A DNA stretch of 64,000 nt from Deltaproteobacteria bacterium (lineage in GTDB: Bacteria; Myxococcota_A; Polyangia; Polyangiales; JADJMO01), in the NCBI GenBank assembly GCA_025363655.1, contig JANYDK010000083.1:124001-188000 (forward strand), given 5' to 3'. Made by a program: the position numbers and the translations under genes. This document shows, piece after piece, positions 35,024-43,855 of the stretch. Each line of letters starts with the position of its first letter. Within the stretch, counting starts at the first letter, position 1. A model generated the notes under the pieces. The model ran no database searches. It worked only from the letters and a program-made list of their open reading frames with translations, and was not told the origin of the DNA.

Positions 35024-38000
35024 ATGTCGGCTGCGGCGGGGGTACTCCTCGAATCGGGCGTTCGGTTGCGCGACCGCTACGAGATTCGCCGCACGCTCGG
35101 TAGGGGCGGGATGGGCGTGGTCTACGAAGCCTTCGATCGCATGCGCGGCGCGCGGGTGGCGGTCAAGACCATGCGCGGCTTGAGCGCCGCAGACCTCTAC
35201 CGGTTCAAGAAGGAGTTTCGCGCACTCGCCGACGTCTCTCACCCAAACCTCGCCGCGCTCTACGAGCTCGAGACCGACGGGGACCTGACGTTCTTCACGA
35301 TGGAGGTCATCGAGGGGCGCGACTTCCTCGTCCACGTTACCCGACCGGGCGAGCGCGCAGTGGTCGAGGAGAGCGAGACCGCCGAGCCGACGCGACTGGA
35401 GACGCGGTGCGACCTGACTCGGCTCAGGGGGGCCCTCGCGCAGTTGGTCGATGGGGTGATTGCGCTGCATGCGAGCGGCAAGCTGCACCGCGATCTCAAG
35501 CCGACAAACGTACTGGTGACGCCCGCGGGGCGGGTCGTCATCCTCGACTTCGGACTGGTCGCGGACGTCGGAGGTGGAGGCACGCAATCGCCGGAAGACG
35601 GCATCGTCGGTACTCCCGAGTACATGTCGCCAGAGCAGGCGGCGTCGAACACGCTCACCGAAGCGAGCGACTGGTATGCGGTCGGTGTGATGCTCTACCA
35701 GGCGCTCACTGGCACGTTGCCATTCGTCGGCCTGCCCCTGAAGGTCCTCGTCGACAAGCAGCACGTCGAGCCGCCAGCTCCGCAGGAGCTGTGCGGCGGC
35801 GTGCCAGACGATCTGAACCGACTTTGCACGGAGCTCCTCCACCGAGACCGCGAACTGCGACCCGTCGGCGCGGAGATTCGCCGGCGACTCGGCGGTCTCT
35901 CGGCGCCGGATCCCGGGGCAGCGTCGCGACCACCGCGGCCCGTGTCGCCGAGCACGCGCGGTGTCTTCTTCGGACGTGAGCGGCACATGGCGGCGCTGAT
36001 GTCGTCGTTCGAGACGGCGCGTTCGGGGCGCGCGGCGGTGGCCTACGTTCATGGCACCTCGGGGATGGGTAAGAGCCTGCTCGCGCATCGATTTCTCGAG
36101 ATGCTCGGGCGCGATGCCGTCGTGCTCTCGGGCCGTTGTTACGAGCGCGAGACCGTGCCCTACAAGGCCCTCGACGGCATCGTCGACGCGCTCAGCGAAC
36201 ACCTCCGAGGCCTCGATCTGCGCGAGGTCGACGCGGTCCTTCCCGTGGAGGTCCGGGCGCTGGCGCGCCTCTTCCCCGTGCTCGACCGCGTCGCGGCGGT
36301 GGCGCGCTTTTCGCCGCGTCACCGCGAGATCGCCGATCTACAGGAGCTCCGCCGACGCGCCGCGCTGGCTCTCCGCGAGCTGCTCACGCGGCTCGCCGTG
36401 CGGCGGCCGCTGGTGCTCTGGGTCGACGATCTGCAGTGGGCGGACGTCGACAGCGCCGCGCTCATCGAGGAGCTGCTTCGACCACCGACGCCGCCGCCAC
36501 TCCTTCTCATCGCGGGCTACCGTAGCGACGATGCGTCGTCGCCTTTCGTCACGGCGCTGCGGACGGTGCATGGTCCGGGCCTCCGTTCCGCCATCCGCGA
36601 GGAGATCGAGGTGGGGACGCTCGAACACGGGGAGGCGCGCGAGCTCGCCCTCGCGCTCTTGCGCGCGGAGCTCTCCTCTGACGTGCATGCCGAAGCCATC
36701 GCGACGGAGTCACGAGGCAGTCCCTTCTTCGTCGATGCGCTCGCTCAACACCTGAACGCGGCGATCGCTAGCGAGCAGGCGCCCGCCGAGACGCCACGAC
36801 TCGAGGAGGTGCTCAGCGAGCGTGTGCTCGCGCTGCCGCTGGACGCCCGTCGCCTGCTCGAGGTCGTCGCGGTTGCGGGCCAGCCGCTCTCGCGCGCGGT
36901 GGCGGCGATCGCAGTCGACCTGGAGGGAGAGCGCGAAATCGCCGCGCTCGCGCTCCTACGCGCCGTGAAGCTCGTCCGGACGACGCAGACGCGCGACCAT
37001 CAGCAGGTCGCGACCTATCACGATCAGATCCGCGAGACGGTCCTCCTGCGACTCGACGTCGCTTCGCGCCGGCGCATCCATCTCCGGCTCGCGGAGGCTC
37101 TCGTCGCCAGCGGCGCGGCCGATCCCGAGGCCCTCGTCGTTCACTTCGGCGAGGGCGGGGAGCAGACGAAAGCCGCCGAAGCCGCCGCACTCGCAGCTAC
37201 CAAAGCGGTGGAGATGCTGGCGTTCGGCCGCGCCGTGACGTTGTGGCGTCGCGCCCTCGTGCTTCCGGGCATGCCGGTTCTAGCGCTGAGCGAGCTGCAG
37301 TCGAAGCTCGCCGAGGCGCTCACGAACGATGGACGTGATGCCGAGGCGGCCGAAATTCGACTGGAAATGGCCGCGCGAGCAGGGACGATCGACGGGCTCG
37401 AGCTGCGTCGGCGCGCGGCCGAACAGTTCCTCGTGAGCGGCCACTTCGATCGGGGGCACGCCCTGCTTCGCGCCGTGCTCGCGAGCGTGGGAGAGCGCTT
37501 TCCGAACTCGCCGCTCGCCGTCGTCTTTTGGCTGCTGGTGGCGCGGCTGCGCCTGCGCCTGCGAGGGCTCGCTTTTCGCGAAGTTCGTCCCGCCTCGCTC
37601 GACGGGATGACCCTCGTGCAGATCGACAGCCTCGGCTCCGCGGGGGCAGGTTTCGCGATGACCGACAACATTCGCGGCGCCTACTTCCAAACCAAGAACC
37701 TCTTGCTCGCGCTCGCAGCCGGCGACGTCCGACGCATCTCGCGCGCCCTCGCCCTCGAGGTCTGCTTCACGTCGGCGAGCGGATCCGCCAAGAAAGCGCG
37801 TACCCTCGCGCTCCTCGAAGCGGCCAAGCGCATCGCCGGGCGGGTCGGCGCGCCGGACTCGCTCGCGCTCGCCGATTTGGCTGATGGTTACGCGCACTAC
37901 ATGAACGGTGAATGGCGTGACGCGAAGGCGGCCTTCGTCTTGGCCGAAGGCCGATTCCGAGACGAGTGCATCGACGTCAACTGGCTGCTCAGCTCGACGC

Positions 38001-38791
38001 GCACGATGCTCTATCGGACGTTGGTCCTTCGCGGGGAGCTCGACGAGCTGGCTGGCTGCATGCCGCCAGTCCTCCGCACCGCCGTCGATCGTGGGGACGA
38101 CTACGCCGTGCTGAACTTTCGCGCGATCCCGATGACGATGATTCAGCTCGCGATGGACGAGCCGGAGGCGGCCCTCGAGAACATCAGGCTGATGCAGGAG
38201 ATGCTCCCCCGTGGGGTCTTCCACATTCAACACTACTACGTGCTCATGGCGGCGCTCGATCTCGACATCTACGCGGGCGAGCCCCGACGCGGACTCGAAC
38301 GACTTTGCGCGACGACAGCCGCGATGAGGCGCTCGCTTCTCCTGAGGGTCGAGACCGTTCGCGTCCTGATGCTCGATCAGCGCGGGCGGTGCGCGCTTGC
38401 GGCCGCTGCTGCGACGGCCGCGGTTCCTCCTCCAGAGCCGATGGCGCTGATGGCGATCGCGAGGGCGGATGCAGCGGCAATTGGGCGGGTCGACAGCCCG
38501 TGGGCGCGTGCGCTCGCCACGACGCTCGGGGCGTGCCTCCGGGCCGCCTCCGGGGATCGTTCCGAGACCATCGCCGAGCTGGCGCACGCATGGAATGCGC
38601 TCGGCGCCGCCGACATGTTCCTTCGTGCCGCTGCGGTGCGCCGGCGTCTCGGGCAGCTCGTCGGCGGGGAGGCGGGGGCGCTGCACGTCGAGGAGGCAGA
38701 GGGCGAGATGCAGCGGCTCGGCGTGCGAAACAAGGAGGCCATGACACGCCTCTACGCGCCTGGGGTGGAGGGCTTGCTCGCAAGAACCTAG
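35024..38791 (+). CDS. Ser/Thr kinase fused to STAND-like ATPase with helical repeats (copy 1)
   Basis: A 1255-residue cytoplasmic protein. Kinase domain at ~19-285: LGRGGMGVVYEAF, VAVKTMR, HRDLKPTN near residue 155, DFGLVAD, GTPEYMSPEQA. An AAA/STAND-type ATPase (AAA16-like) at ~315-600 has Walker A GTSGMGKSLLAH near 344 and Walker B PLVLWVDDLQWAD. The remaining ~600 residues are Ala/Leu/Arg-rich helices of TPR type with a membrane-free profile. GGAGGG precedes the ATG. The architecture matches bacterial kinase-ATPase regulators in which the kinase is coupled to a switch that senses a ligand through the repeats. A convergent paralogue starts at the other end (38788-42600), and the two stops overlap. 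Confidence 0.9.
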   Translation: MSAAAGVLLESGVRLRDRYEIRRTLGRGGMGVVYEAFDRMRGARVAVKTMRGLSAADLYRFKKEFRALADVSHPNLAALYELETDGDLTFFTMEVIEGRDFLVHVTRPGERAVVEESETAEPTRLETRCDLTRLRGALAQLVDGVIALHASGKLHRDLKPTNVLVTPAGRVVILDFGLVADVGGGGTQSPEDGIVGTPEYMSPEQAASNTLTEASDWYAVGVMLYQALTGTLPFVGLPLKVLVDKQHVEPPAPQELCGGVPDDLNRLCTELLHRDRELRPVGAEIRRRLGGLSAPDPGAASRPPRPVSPSTRGVFFGRERHMAALMSSFETARSGRAAVAYVHGTSGMGKSLLAHRFLEMLGRDAVVLSGRCYERETVPYKALDGIVDALSEHLRGLDLREVDAVLPVEVRALARLFPVLDRVAAVARFSPRHREIADLQELRRRAALALRELLTRLAVRRPLVLWVDDLQWADVDSAALIEELLRPPTPPPLLLIAGYRSDDASSPFVTALRTVHGPGLRSAIREEIEVGTLEHGEARELALALLRAELSSDVHAEAIATESRGSPFFVDALAQHLNAAIASEQAPAETPRLEEVLSERVLALPLDARRLLEVVAVAGQPLSRAVAAIAVDLEGEREIAALALLRAVKLVRTTQTRDHQQVATYHDQIRETVLLRLDVASRRRIHLRLAEALVASGAADPEALVVHFGEGGEQTKAAEAAALAATKAVEMLAFGRAVTLWRRALVLPGMPVLALSELQSKLAEALTNDGRDAEAAEIRLEMAARAGTIDGLELRRRAAEQFLVSGHFDRGHALLRAVLASVGERFPNSPLAVVFWLLVARLRLRLRGLAFREVRPASLDGMTLVQIDSLGSAGAGFAMTDNIRGAYFQTKNLLLALAAGDVRRISRALALEVCFTSASGSAKKARTLALLEAAKRIAGRVGAPDSLALADLADGYAHYMNGEWRDAKAAFVLAEGRFRDECIDVNWLLSSTRTMLYRTLVLRGELDELAGCMPPVLRTAVDRGDDYAVLNFRAIPMTMIQLAMDEPEAALENIRLMQEMLPRGVFHIQHYYVLMAALDLDIYAGEPRRGLERLCATTAAMRRSLLLRVETVRVLMLDQRGRCALAAAAATAAVPPPEPMALMAIARADAAAIGRVDSPWARALATTLGACLRAASGDRSETIAELAHAWNALGAADMFLRAAAVRRRLGQLVGGEAGALHVEEAEGEMQRLGVRNKEAMTRLYAPGVEGLLART

Positions 38792-41700
38792 CGCTGGACG
38801 GCGGCGAATCCTGGCGCCAGCATCGAGCAATACGCCGTCGGGACCTGCACGCCCTCGCTCTGCATCTTCTCGTCGGCCGCATCGATGAGCGCACGTCCCT
38901 CGACGTTTCCGAGCGCCTCGCCTCGCCGGCGCCGTGCGGCAGCCGCCCAGAGTGCCATGTCGCTCACGTCGAGGTCTTCGATCGCGAGGGAGAGGCCGGC
39001 GAGGCATCGAGCTCGAGCTTCTCGACGTGAGTGCACTGCCGCTTCGATCAATCGAGCGAGCCCGTTGGACCAAGGCAGCCGCTCGTCGAGCATTCTCTGC
39101 GCGTCGCGGAGGGCCGAGGCGAGGAGCTCGTCCGCCTCGCCGCCGCGGGCCTCCTCGGCGGCGACTGCGGCAAGTGCCGCTCGCGCGCGCAGATGTGCGA
39201 CCTGGAGGCGTACGAACTGGATGCGATGCAAATGGGCGCGGCGCATGGCTGGCCAGCGCTCGTTGATGAGCGCGTACGCCGCCAGTCCGTGTCCCCGATA
39301 GAGTGCGATGTGCACCCGGGCGATCAGCTCGTAGTACTGCTGAAGCTGCTGGTCGGGCGTGCCCCAAGCGGCCATCGCCTCGTCGAGCTCCTGCTCGGCC
39401 CGGGCCGAATCGTCGGCTGCCAGCCAGACGGCGTTGATGAGGCCGATGCGGATGTTGGTGAGGAGATAGAGATCGCCGCGCACCCGAGCCTCCTGCGTGA
39501 GCGCGGGGAGTCGTCGCGCGAGGAGGGCCATCTCGCCGAGCTGGAAGAGCGACTGCAGCGCGAACATGTCGACGCTCGCCAGCTCGTAGGTGGCTCCGGC
39601 ACAATGATCTCGGAAGAGGGCTACCGCGCGATCGCAGTGTTCGAGTGACGCGCGGAAGCGGCCTTCCAGGTAGCCGCGAATTCCTTCCGCGCTGTCGACC
39701 CACGCGTAGCAATACGGGCTGTCGACCTGCCTGGCGAGCTCGCGCGCCGCGCGGAGCAGCTGCTCGGTGCGCGCTCGTGCGGGGACGCCACCGAGACCGG
39801 ACGAGGTCGCCTCGAGAGCGATGCCTCGCGCAACGCGGGTCGGATCACCGATGCGTAGCGCGCGCAGTAGGTGCCTGCGCTGATAGAGCTTGGCGAGCAC
39901 GGGACGGACCATCCCCAGCGTCAGGCCGACCGACCAAAGGAGGTCGACCCTCATGAGGTCCTTGCCCGTCAGCTCGGTGCCGTCCCGCACGGTGAAGCGC
40001 AGACCGCGCAGTCGGAGCCGGAGGCCGTGGAACACTAGGGAAACGAGGATCAGCAGCGACGAGGTGCGCAGCCGCGCTCCGACTGCCGTGAGGACGTCGT
40101 CGATGAGACGCATCCCCTGGCCGATGCGTCCGCTTCGCATCAGCTGCTCCGCAGCTCGGCGGCGTAGTTCGAGGGCGCTCCCCTTCGACGCATCTGATGC
40201 GGCGGCGAGATAGGCGTCGGCCGCCTCACCGCCGCGACCGGCGTTCGCGAGCGCGTCACCGAGCTTCCACTGGAGATCGCGGCGGTTCTCGGTGGAGACG
40301 CCGGGCAGAGCCAGGGCCCCACGCCAGAGCGCGGCCGCGCGCTCGAAGGCGAGCGCGTCGACGGCCTTGGCGGCTGCGATGGCGGCGAATTCTGCTGCTC
40401 GCCGCGCCTCGCCGGCCTCACCGAAGTGGACGAAGAGAGCCTCCGGGTCGGCGTGGCCCGCCGCGACGAGGGCGAGCGCCACCCGAAGGTGCAGTCGCTT
40501 ACGCGCCGCCTCGTCGAGCCGAGAGACCACCGTCTCGCGAATCCGATCGTGGTACGTCTCGACGTCGTAGCGGTTGGCGGCGTGCATCGATCTCACGAGT
40601 CGACTCGCGCGCAGCACCGCGAGGGCGGTGACTTCACGCTCCCCTTCGAGCTCGGCAGCGGCGGCGGCGACCTTGCGCTCGAGGGGCTGCCCTGCGATGG
40701 CGACGATCTCGAGCAGGCGATGCGCGTCGTCCGGAAGCGTCGTCACCTGCTCGAAGAGCACGTCGTCGAGTCGCAGCGTGCCGCCGACGTCCTTGCCTTG
40801 TCCGACGTGGCGCACGAGCTCGTCGACGAACAAGGGGTTACCGCATGACTCTCTGGCGATCACCCTCGCGATTGCGCGCAAGGCCTCGCCAGTGCCGAGC
40901 TGAGCGGCGGCGAGGGCTTCGGCTTCGTCGAGCTCGAGGGGCCCGACGACGATCTCGCGCACCTCGGCTCCACCTCGATCACGGGCGCCACGCAGCTCGG
41001 CGATGATCGCCGCGGAGGCGTCTTCGCTGCGGTAGCTCAGGAGCATGAGCATGCGGGGAGGCGTCGGCGGCCTCAGCAGCTCGCGAATCAGTGCGGCGCT
41101 GTCGACGTCTCCCCATTGCAGATCGTCGATCCAGAGCACCAGAGGTCTTCGCACCGCCATGCGCGCCAGCAGCTCGCGCAAGGCGTTGGCCGCACGGCTG
41201 CGGAGCTCCTGCGGATCGGGAATGGCATACGCGAGCAAGGGCGCGCTCGCGATCGCCTCGACGCGATTGAGCACTGGGAACAGTCGCGTGAGGGCGTGGA
41301 TCTCGAGCGGCAGCACGGCTTCGACGGCGTGTCGCTGCAGGCGCCGTAGGTGGCGACTGAGCGCGTCGACGATGCTGTCGAGGGCCTTGTAGGGGACAGA
41401 CTCGCGCTCGTAACAACGGCCAGAGAGCACGACGGCGTCGCGCCCGAGCATCTCGAGAAATCGTCGCACGAGCAGGCTCTTGCCCATCCCAGAGCTGCCG
41501 TGCACGTGTGTGATGACGGGAGTTCCCTCGAGCGTCGCCGCGTACGCCTCGGCGAGCGCGGTCATGTGCCCCTCGCGCCCGACGAAGGTGGTGGCGAGGC
41601 TGGGCATCGTCGACGCGGGGTGGCGTGGCGTCGTCGGTCGCGCGGCCGGAAGTCCGCCCAGGCGCTCGCGGAGCCTTTCGGCTCCTGGGCGCCGCTTCGG

Positions 41701-42600
41701 ATCGCGTTGGAGTAGCTCCATGCAGAGCGCGTCGAGGTCGTCGGGCACGCCGTCAACGAGCTCGCGGGGTCGCGGCGGATCGAAGCGCTGTTTGTCGATG
41801 ATGATCTTGAGAGGCGGCCCCGTGAAAGGAACCGCACCTACCAGTGCTTCGTAGAGCATGACGCCGATGCTGTACCAGTCACTCGCCTCGCTGAGCTGGG
41901 CGACCGCAGCCTGCTCGGGCGACATGTATTCGGGCGTGCCGACGATGTTCTGATCGAGCGTCTCGAGCCCGTCCCTCGCGAGACTCGAGACGAGGCCGAA
42001 ATCGAGGACGACCACCCGCGCTTCGGCGGTGACGAGGACGTTGGAGGGTTTGAGATCACGGTGGAGCTTCCTGCACGCGTGCAGCGCCGAGACCCCCTCG
42101 ACGAGCTGCAGGAGCGCTGGGCGCAGACGGTTCAGCTCACAGGTGAGGACGCCCGACACGGCAGCAGGGGGCGCGCGAGGAGTGCTGGCCCGGGAAAGCT
42201 GGGAGTTCTCCGTCGAGATCGTGTCCTCGGTCGGGCTCACAGCGAGCGGCGTCCGCGAGACGAAGCGAAAGAAGTCGTGGCCCTCGACGTACTCCATGGT
42301 GAAGAACGCGCCGTCACCCTCCGATTCGAGCTCGTGCAGCGAGGCGAGGTTCCGGTGAGTCACGTCGACCAGCGCCCTGAACTCGTTCTTGAAGCGAAAG
42401 AGTCCGGCGGCGTCGAGGATGCGGATGGTCTTCAGCGCCACCCGGGCGCCGCGCACCCGATCGAACGCCTCGTAGACGACGCCCATGCCACCCTCGCCGA
42501 GCGTGCGTCGAATCTCGTAACGCTCGCGCAGTACGGCGCCTGGGTTCAGCCGGCCGACGCCGAAGGCGGGCCTGCGTTTCGCCGCGTGGCCGTCGCTCAC
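38788..42600 (-). CDS. Ser/Thr kinase fused to STAND-like ATPase with helical repeats (copy 2)
   Basis: A 1270-residue paralogue of the convergent gene, with the same order: kinase (~30-320; LGEGGMGVVYEAF, VALKTIR, HRDLKPSN, DFGLVSS, GTPEYMSPEQA), ATPase (~350-640; Walker A GSSGMGKSLLVR, Walker B PLVLWIDDLQWGD) and C-terminal helical repeats. The ATPase segment MLGRDAVVLSGRCYERE is identical in both, but the kinase-to-ATPase linker and the repeats differ, so the copies have diverged in their sensing part. The GTG at 42600 is the best start; no ribosome site is seen. It follows the double-FHA gene by 115 bases on the same strand. Its stop lies in the CTAG shared with copy 1. Confidence 0.89.
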   Translation of the reverse strand: MSDGHAAKRRPAFGVGRLNPGAVLRERYEIRRTLGEGGMGVVYEAFDRVRGARVALKTIRILDAAGLFRFKNEFRALVDVTHRNLASLHELESEGDGAFFTMEYVEGHDFFRFVSRTPLAVSPTEDTISTENSQLSRASTPRAPPAAVSGVLTCELNRLRPALLQLVEGVSALHACRKLHRDLKPSNVLVTAEARVVVLDFGLVSSLARDGLETLDQNIVGTPEYMSPEQAAVAQLSEASDWYSIGVMLYEALVGAVPFTGPPLKIIIDKQRFDPPRPRELVDGVPDDLDALCMELLQRDPKRRPGAERLRERLGGLPAARPTTPRHPASTMPSLATTFVGREGHMTALAEAYAATLEGTPVITHVHGSSGMGKSLLVRRFLEMLGRDAVVLSGRCYERESVPYKALDSIVDALSRHLRRLQRHAVEAVLPLEIHALTRLFPVLNRVEAIASAPLLAYAIPDPQELRSRAANALRELLARMAVRRPLVLWIDDLQWGDVDSAALIRELLRPPTPPRMLMLLSYRSEDASAAIIAELRGARDRGGAEVREIVVGPLELDEAEALAAAQLGTGEALRAIARVIARESCGNPLFVDELVRHVGQGKDVGGTLRLDDVLFEQVTTLPDDAHRLLEIVAIAGQPLERKVAAAAAELEGEREVTALAVLRASRLVRSMHAANRYDVETYHDRIRETVVSRLDEAARKRLHLRVALALVAAGHADPEALFVHFGEAGEARRAAEFAAIAAAKAVDALAFERAAALWRGALALPGVSTENRRDLQWKLGDALANAGRGGEAADAYLAAASDASKGSALELRRRAAEQLMRSGRIGQGMRLIDDVLTAVGARLRTSSLLILVSLVFHGLRLRLRGLRFTVRDGTELTGKDLMRVDLLWSVGLTLGMVRPVLAKLYQRRHLLRALRIGDPTRVARGIALEATSSGLGGVPARARTEQLLRAARELARQVDSPYCYAWVDSAEGIRGYLEGRFRASLEHCDRAVALFRDHCAGATYELASVDMFALQSLFQLGEMALLARRLPALTQEARVRGDLYLLTNIRIGLINAVWLAADDSARAEQELDEAMAAWGTPDQQLQQYYELIARVHIALYRGHGLAAYALINERWPAMRRAHLHRIQFVRLQVAHLRARAALAAVAAEEARGGEADELLASALRDAQRMLDERLPWSNGLARLIEAAVHSRREARARCLAGLSLAIEDLDVSDMALWAAAARRRRGEALGNVEGRALIDAADEKMQSEGVQVPTAYCSMLAPGFAAVQR

Positions 42601-42715
42601 GTCGGCCGCGTGCCGAGGGCCGGGGCCTCGCGCCGTGATGCTGCTCGTGCCAGAACCAACTCCGCCTCCGCCGCGCGATTCTAACAGAGCGCGCGTCGTG
42701 GGTCCTACCCGGGAG

Positions 42716-43714
42716 CTAGCGGCGCAGTAGCCACCAGAGGCCAGCCGCCGAACCGGCGAGGACCACGAGGCCGAGGATGAGCGCCACGACCTCGAACGCC
42801 ACCGTCGCGCCGCGCCAATTTTTCCGGCGCTCCGGCATTGGTCCGCGGACGAGGCCGCTGCGCACGCTCGGGAACTGAGCTTCGACGACCGCCGCGGCGG
42901 AGGGAGGCGAGGGCACCTCGGAGGCGGGCGCGACGGGCGGTGGCTCGGCTGGGGGAGGAGGCTCTGCCGGCGCGACTTTTTCATCGACACCTTCGGCGCT
43001 GGCATCGAGCGCGCGCGCGAGCGGATCGTCGAGCTCGAGGATGGTCGAAGCGAGCTCGAGTCGCCCACGGTCGAACCACACGAGGGAGGCGCCGACCTCG
43101 ACCGGTTTTCCGTCGAGCGTCGCCGGTACGCGGCCGTCGCGACGCGTGACCTTGGTGCGCGTGCCTTCAACCTGGATTTCGAGGCTGATCGGCGGCACCC
43201 CGCGATCGGTGAGGCGGAGCGCGCAGCGTGGATCACGGCCGACGGTGCGAGGCTGACCGACGTGGAGAGCGAGCGAGGCTCCGGCGTCGACGCCGGAGAC
43301 GACGACGACCTTGACCGAGGCGGTCTCTCCGAGCTGGCGAGCGACGATCGCCATCGCCAGCTCGCGCGTCGCGTGCGGGTTGGTCGGCACCGCGGCGCCG
43401 AGACGCACCGTCAGGTGCATGCGTCCGAGGGCGAGCTCGTCACCGGTCCGAAGCTGCCGTGGAACCTGGGGCGTCAGCCTCTCGCCGTTGAGTCGCGTGC
43501 CGTTGGTCGAGCCCTCGTCGAGCACGGAATAGCCGGCGCCGCTCGCGCGAATCGACGCGTGCCGCGTGCTCACCGAGGGGTCGGGGAGGCGCAGATCGCA
43601 CGACTCGCTCCGACCGAGGACGATGCGCGGCGCGTCGAAGACGAGCGGCGGAAGCTCGGCATCGGTGGGGGTGCTGGCTCCGGCGAGGCGCCGGACGACG
43701 AGGGTGACGGGCAC
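42716..43714 (-). CDS. Double FHA-domain protein with C-terminal membrane anchor
   Basis: A 332-residue protein with two FHA domains: the first (~20-105) has VLGRSESCDLRLP, VSTRHASI and GSTNGTRLNGE; the second (~145-225) is partial but keeps TVGRDPRCALRL and the following strands. A Pro/Glu-rich linker (~235-285) leads to one C-terminal helix (~305-328; VVALILGLVVLAGSAAGLWWLL) that ends in Arg-Arg, making it a tail-anchored cytoplasmic phospho-threonine reader. It lies directly upstream of the second kinase-ATPase gene on the same strand, so that kinase is the obvious candidate writer. GTG start at 43714; it is divergent from the PilZ gene with 141 bases between. Confidence 0.86.
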   Translation of the reverse strand: MPVTLVVRRLAGASTPTDAELPPLVFDAPRIVLGRSESCDLRLPDPSVSTRHASIRASGAGYSVLDEGSTNGTRLNGERLTPQVPRQLRTGDELALGRMHLTVRLGAAVPTNPHATRELAMAIVARQLGETASVKVVVVSGVDAGASLALHVGQPRTVGRDPRCALRLTDRGVPPISLEIQVEGTRTKVTRRDGRVPATLDGKPVEVGASLVWFDRGRLELASTILELDDPLARALDASAEGVDEKVAPAEPPPPAEPPPVAPASEVPSPPSAAAVVEAQFPSVRSGLVRGPMPERRKNWRGATVAFEVVALILGLVVLAGSAAGLWWLLRR

Positions 43715-43855
43715 GTGAGAGCAGATTCTTTCTCACGCCGGGGGAGGCGTCGCAACTTGGATACTTTCTTGGCCCCGTGCTTCCACGCTCGATATGGCGC
43801 GGATGAGGATATCGAGCGGTGTCGCCGATCTCCGGAAGGACCAGGGAGACCGATC

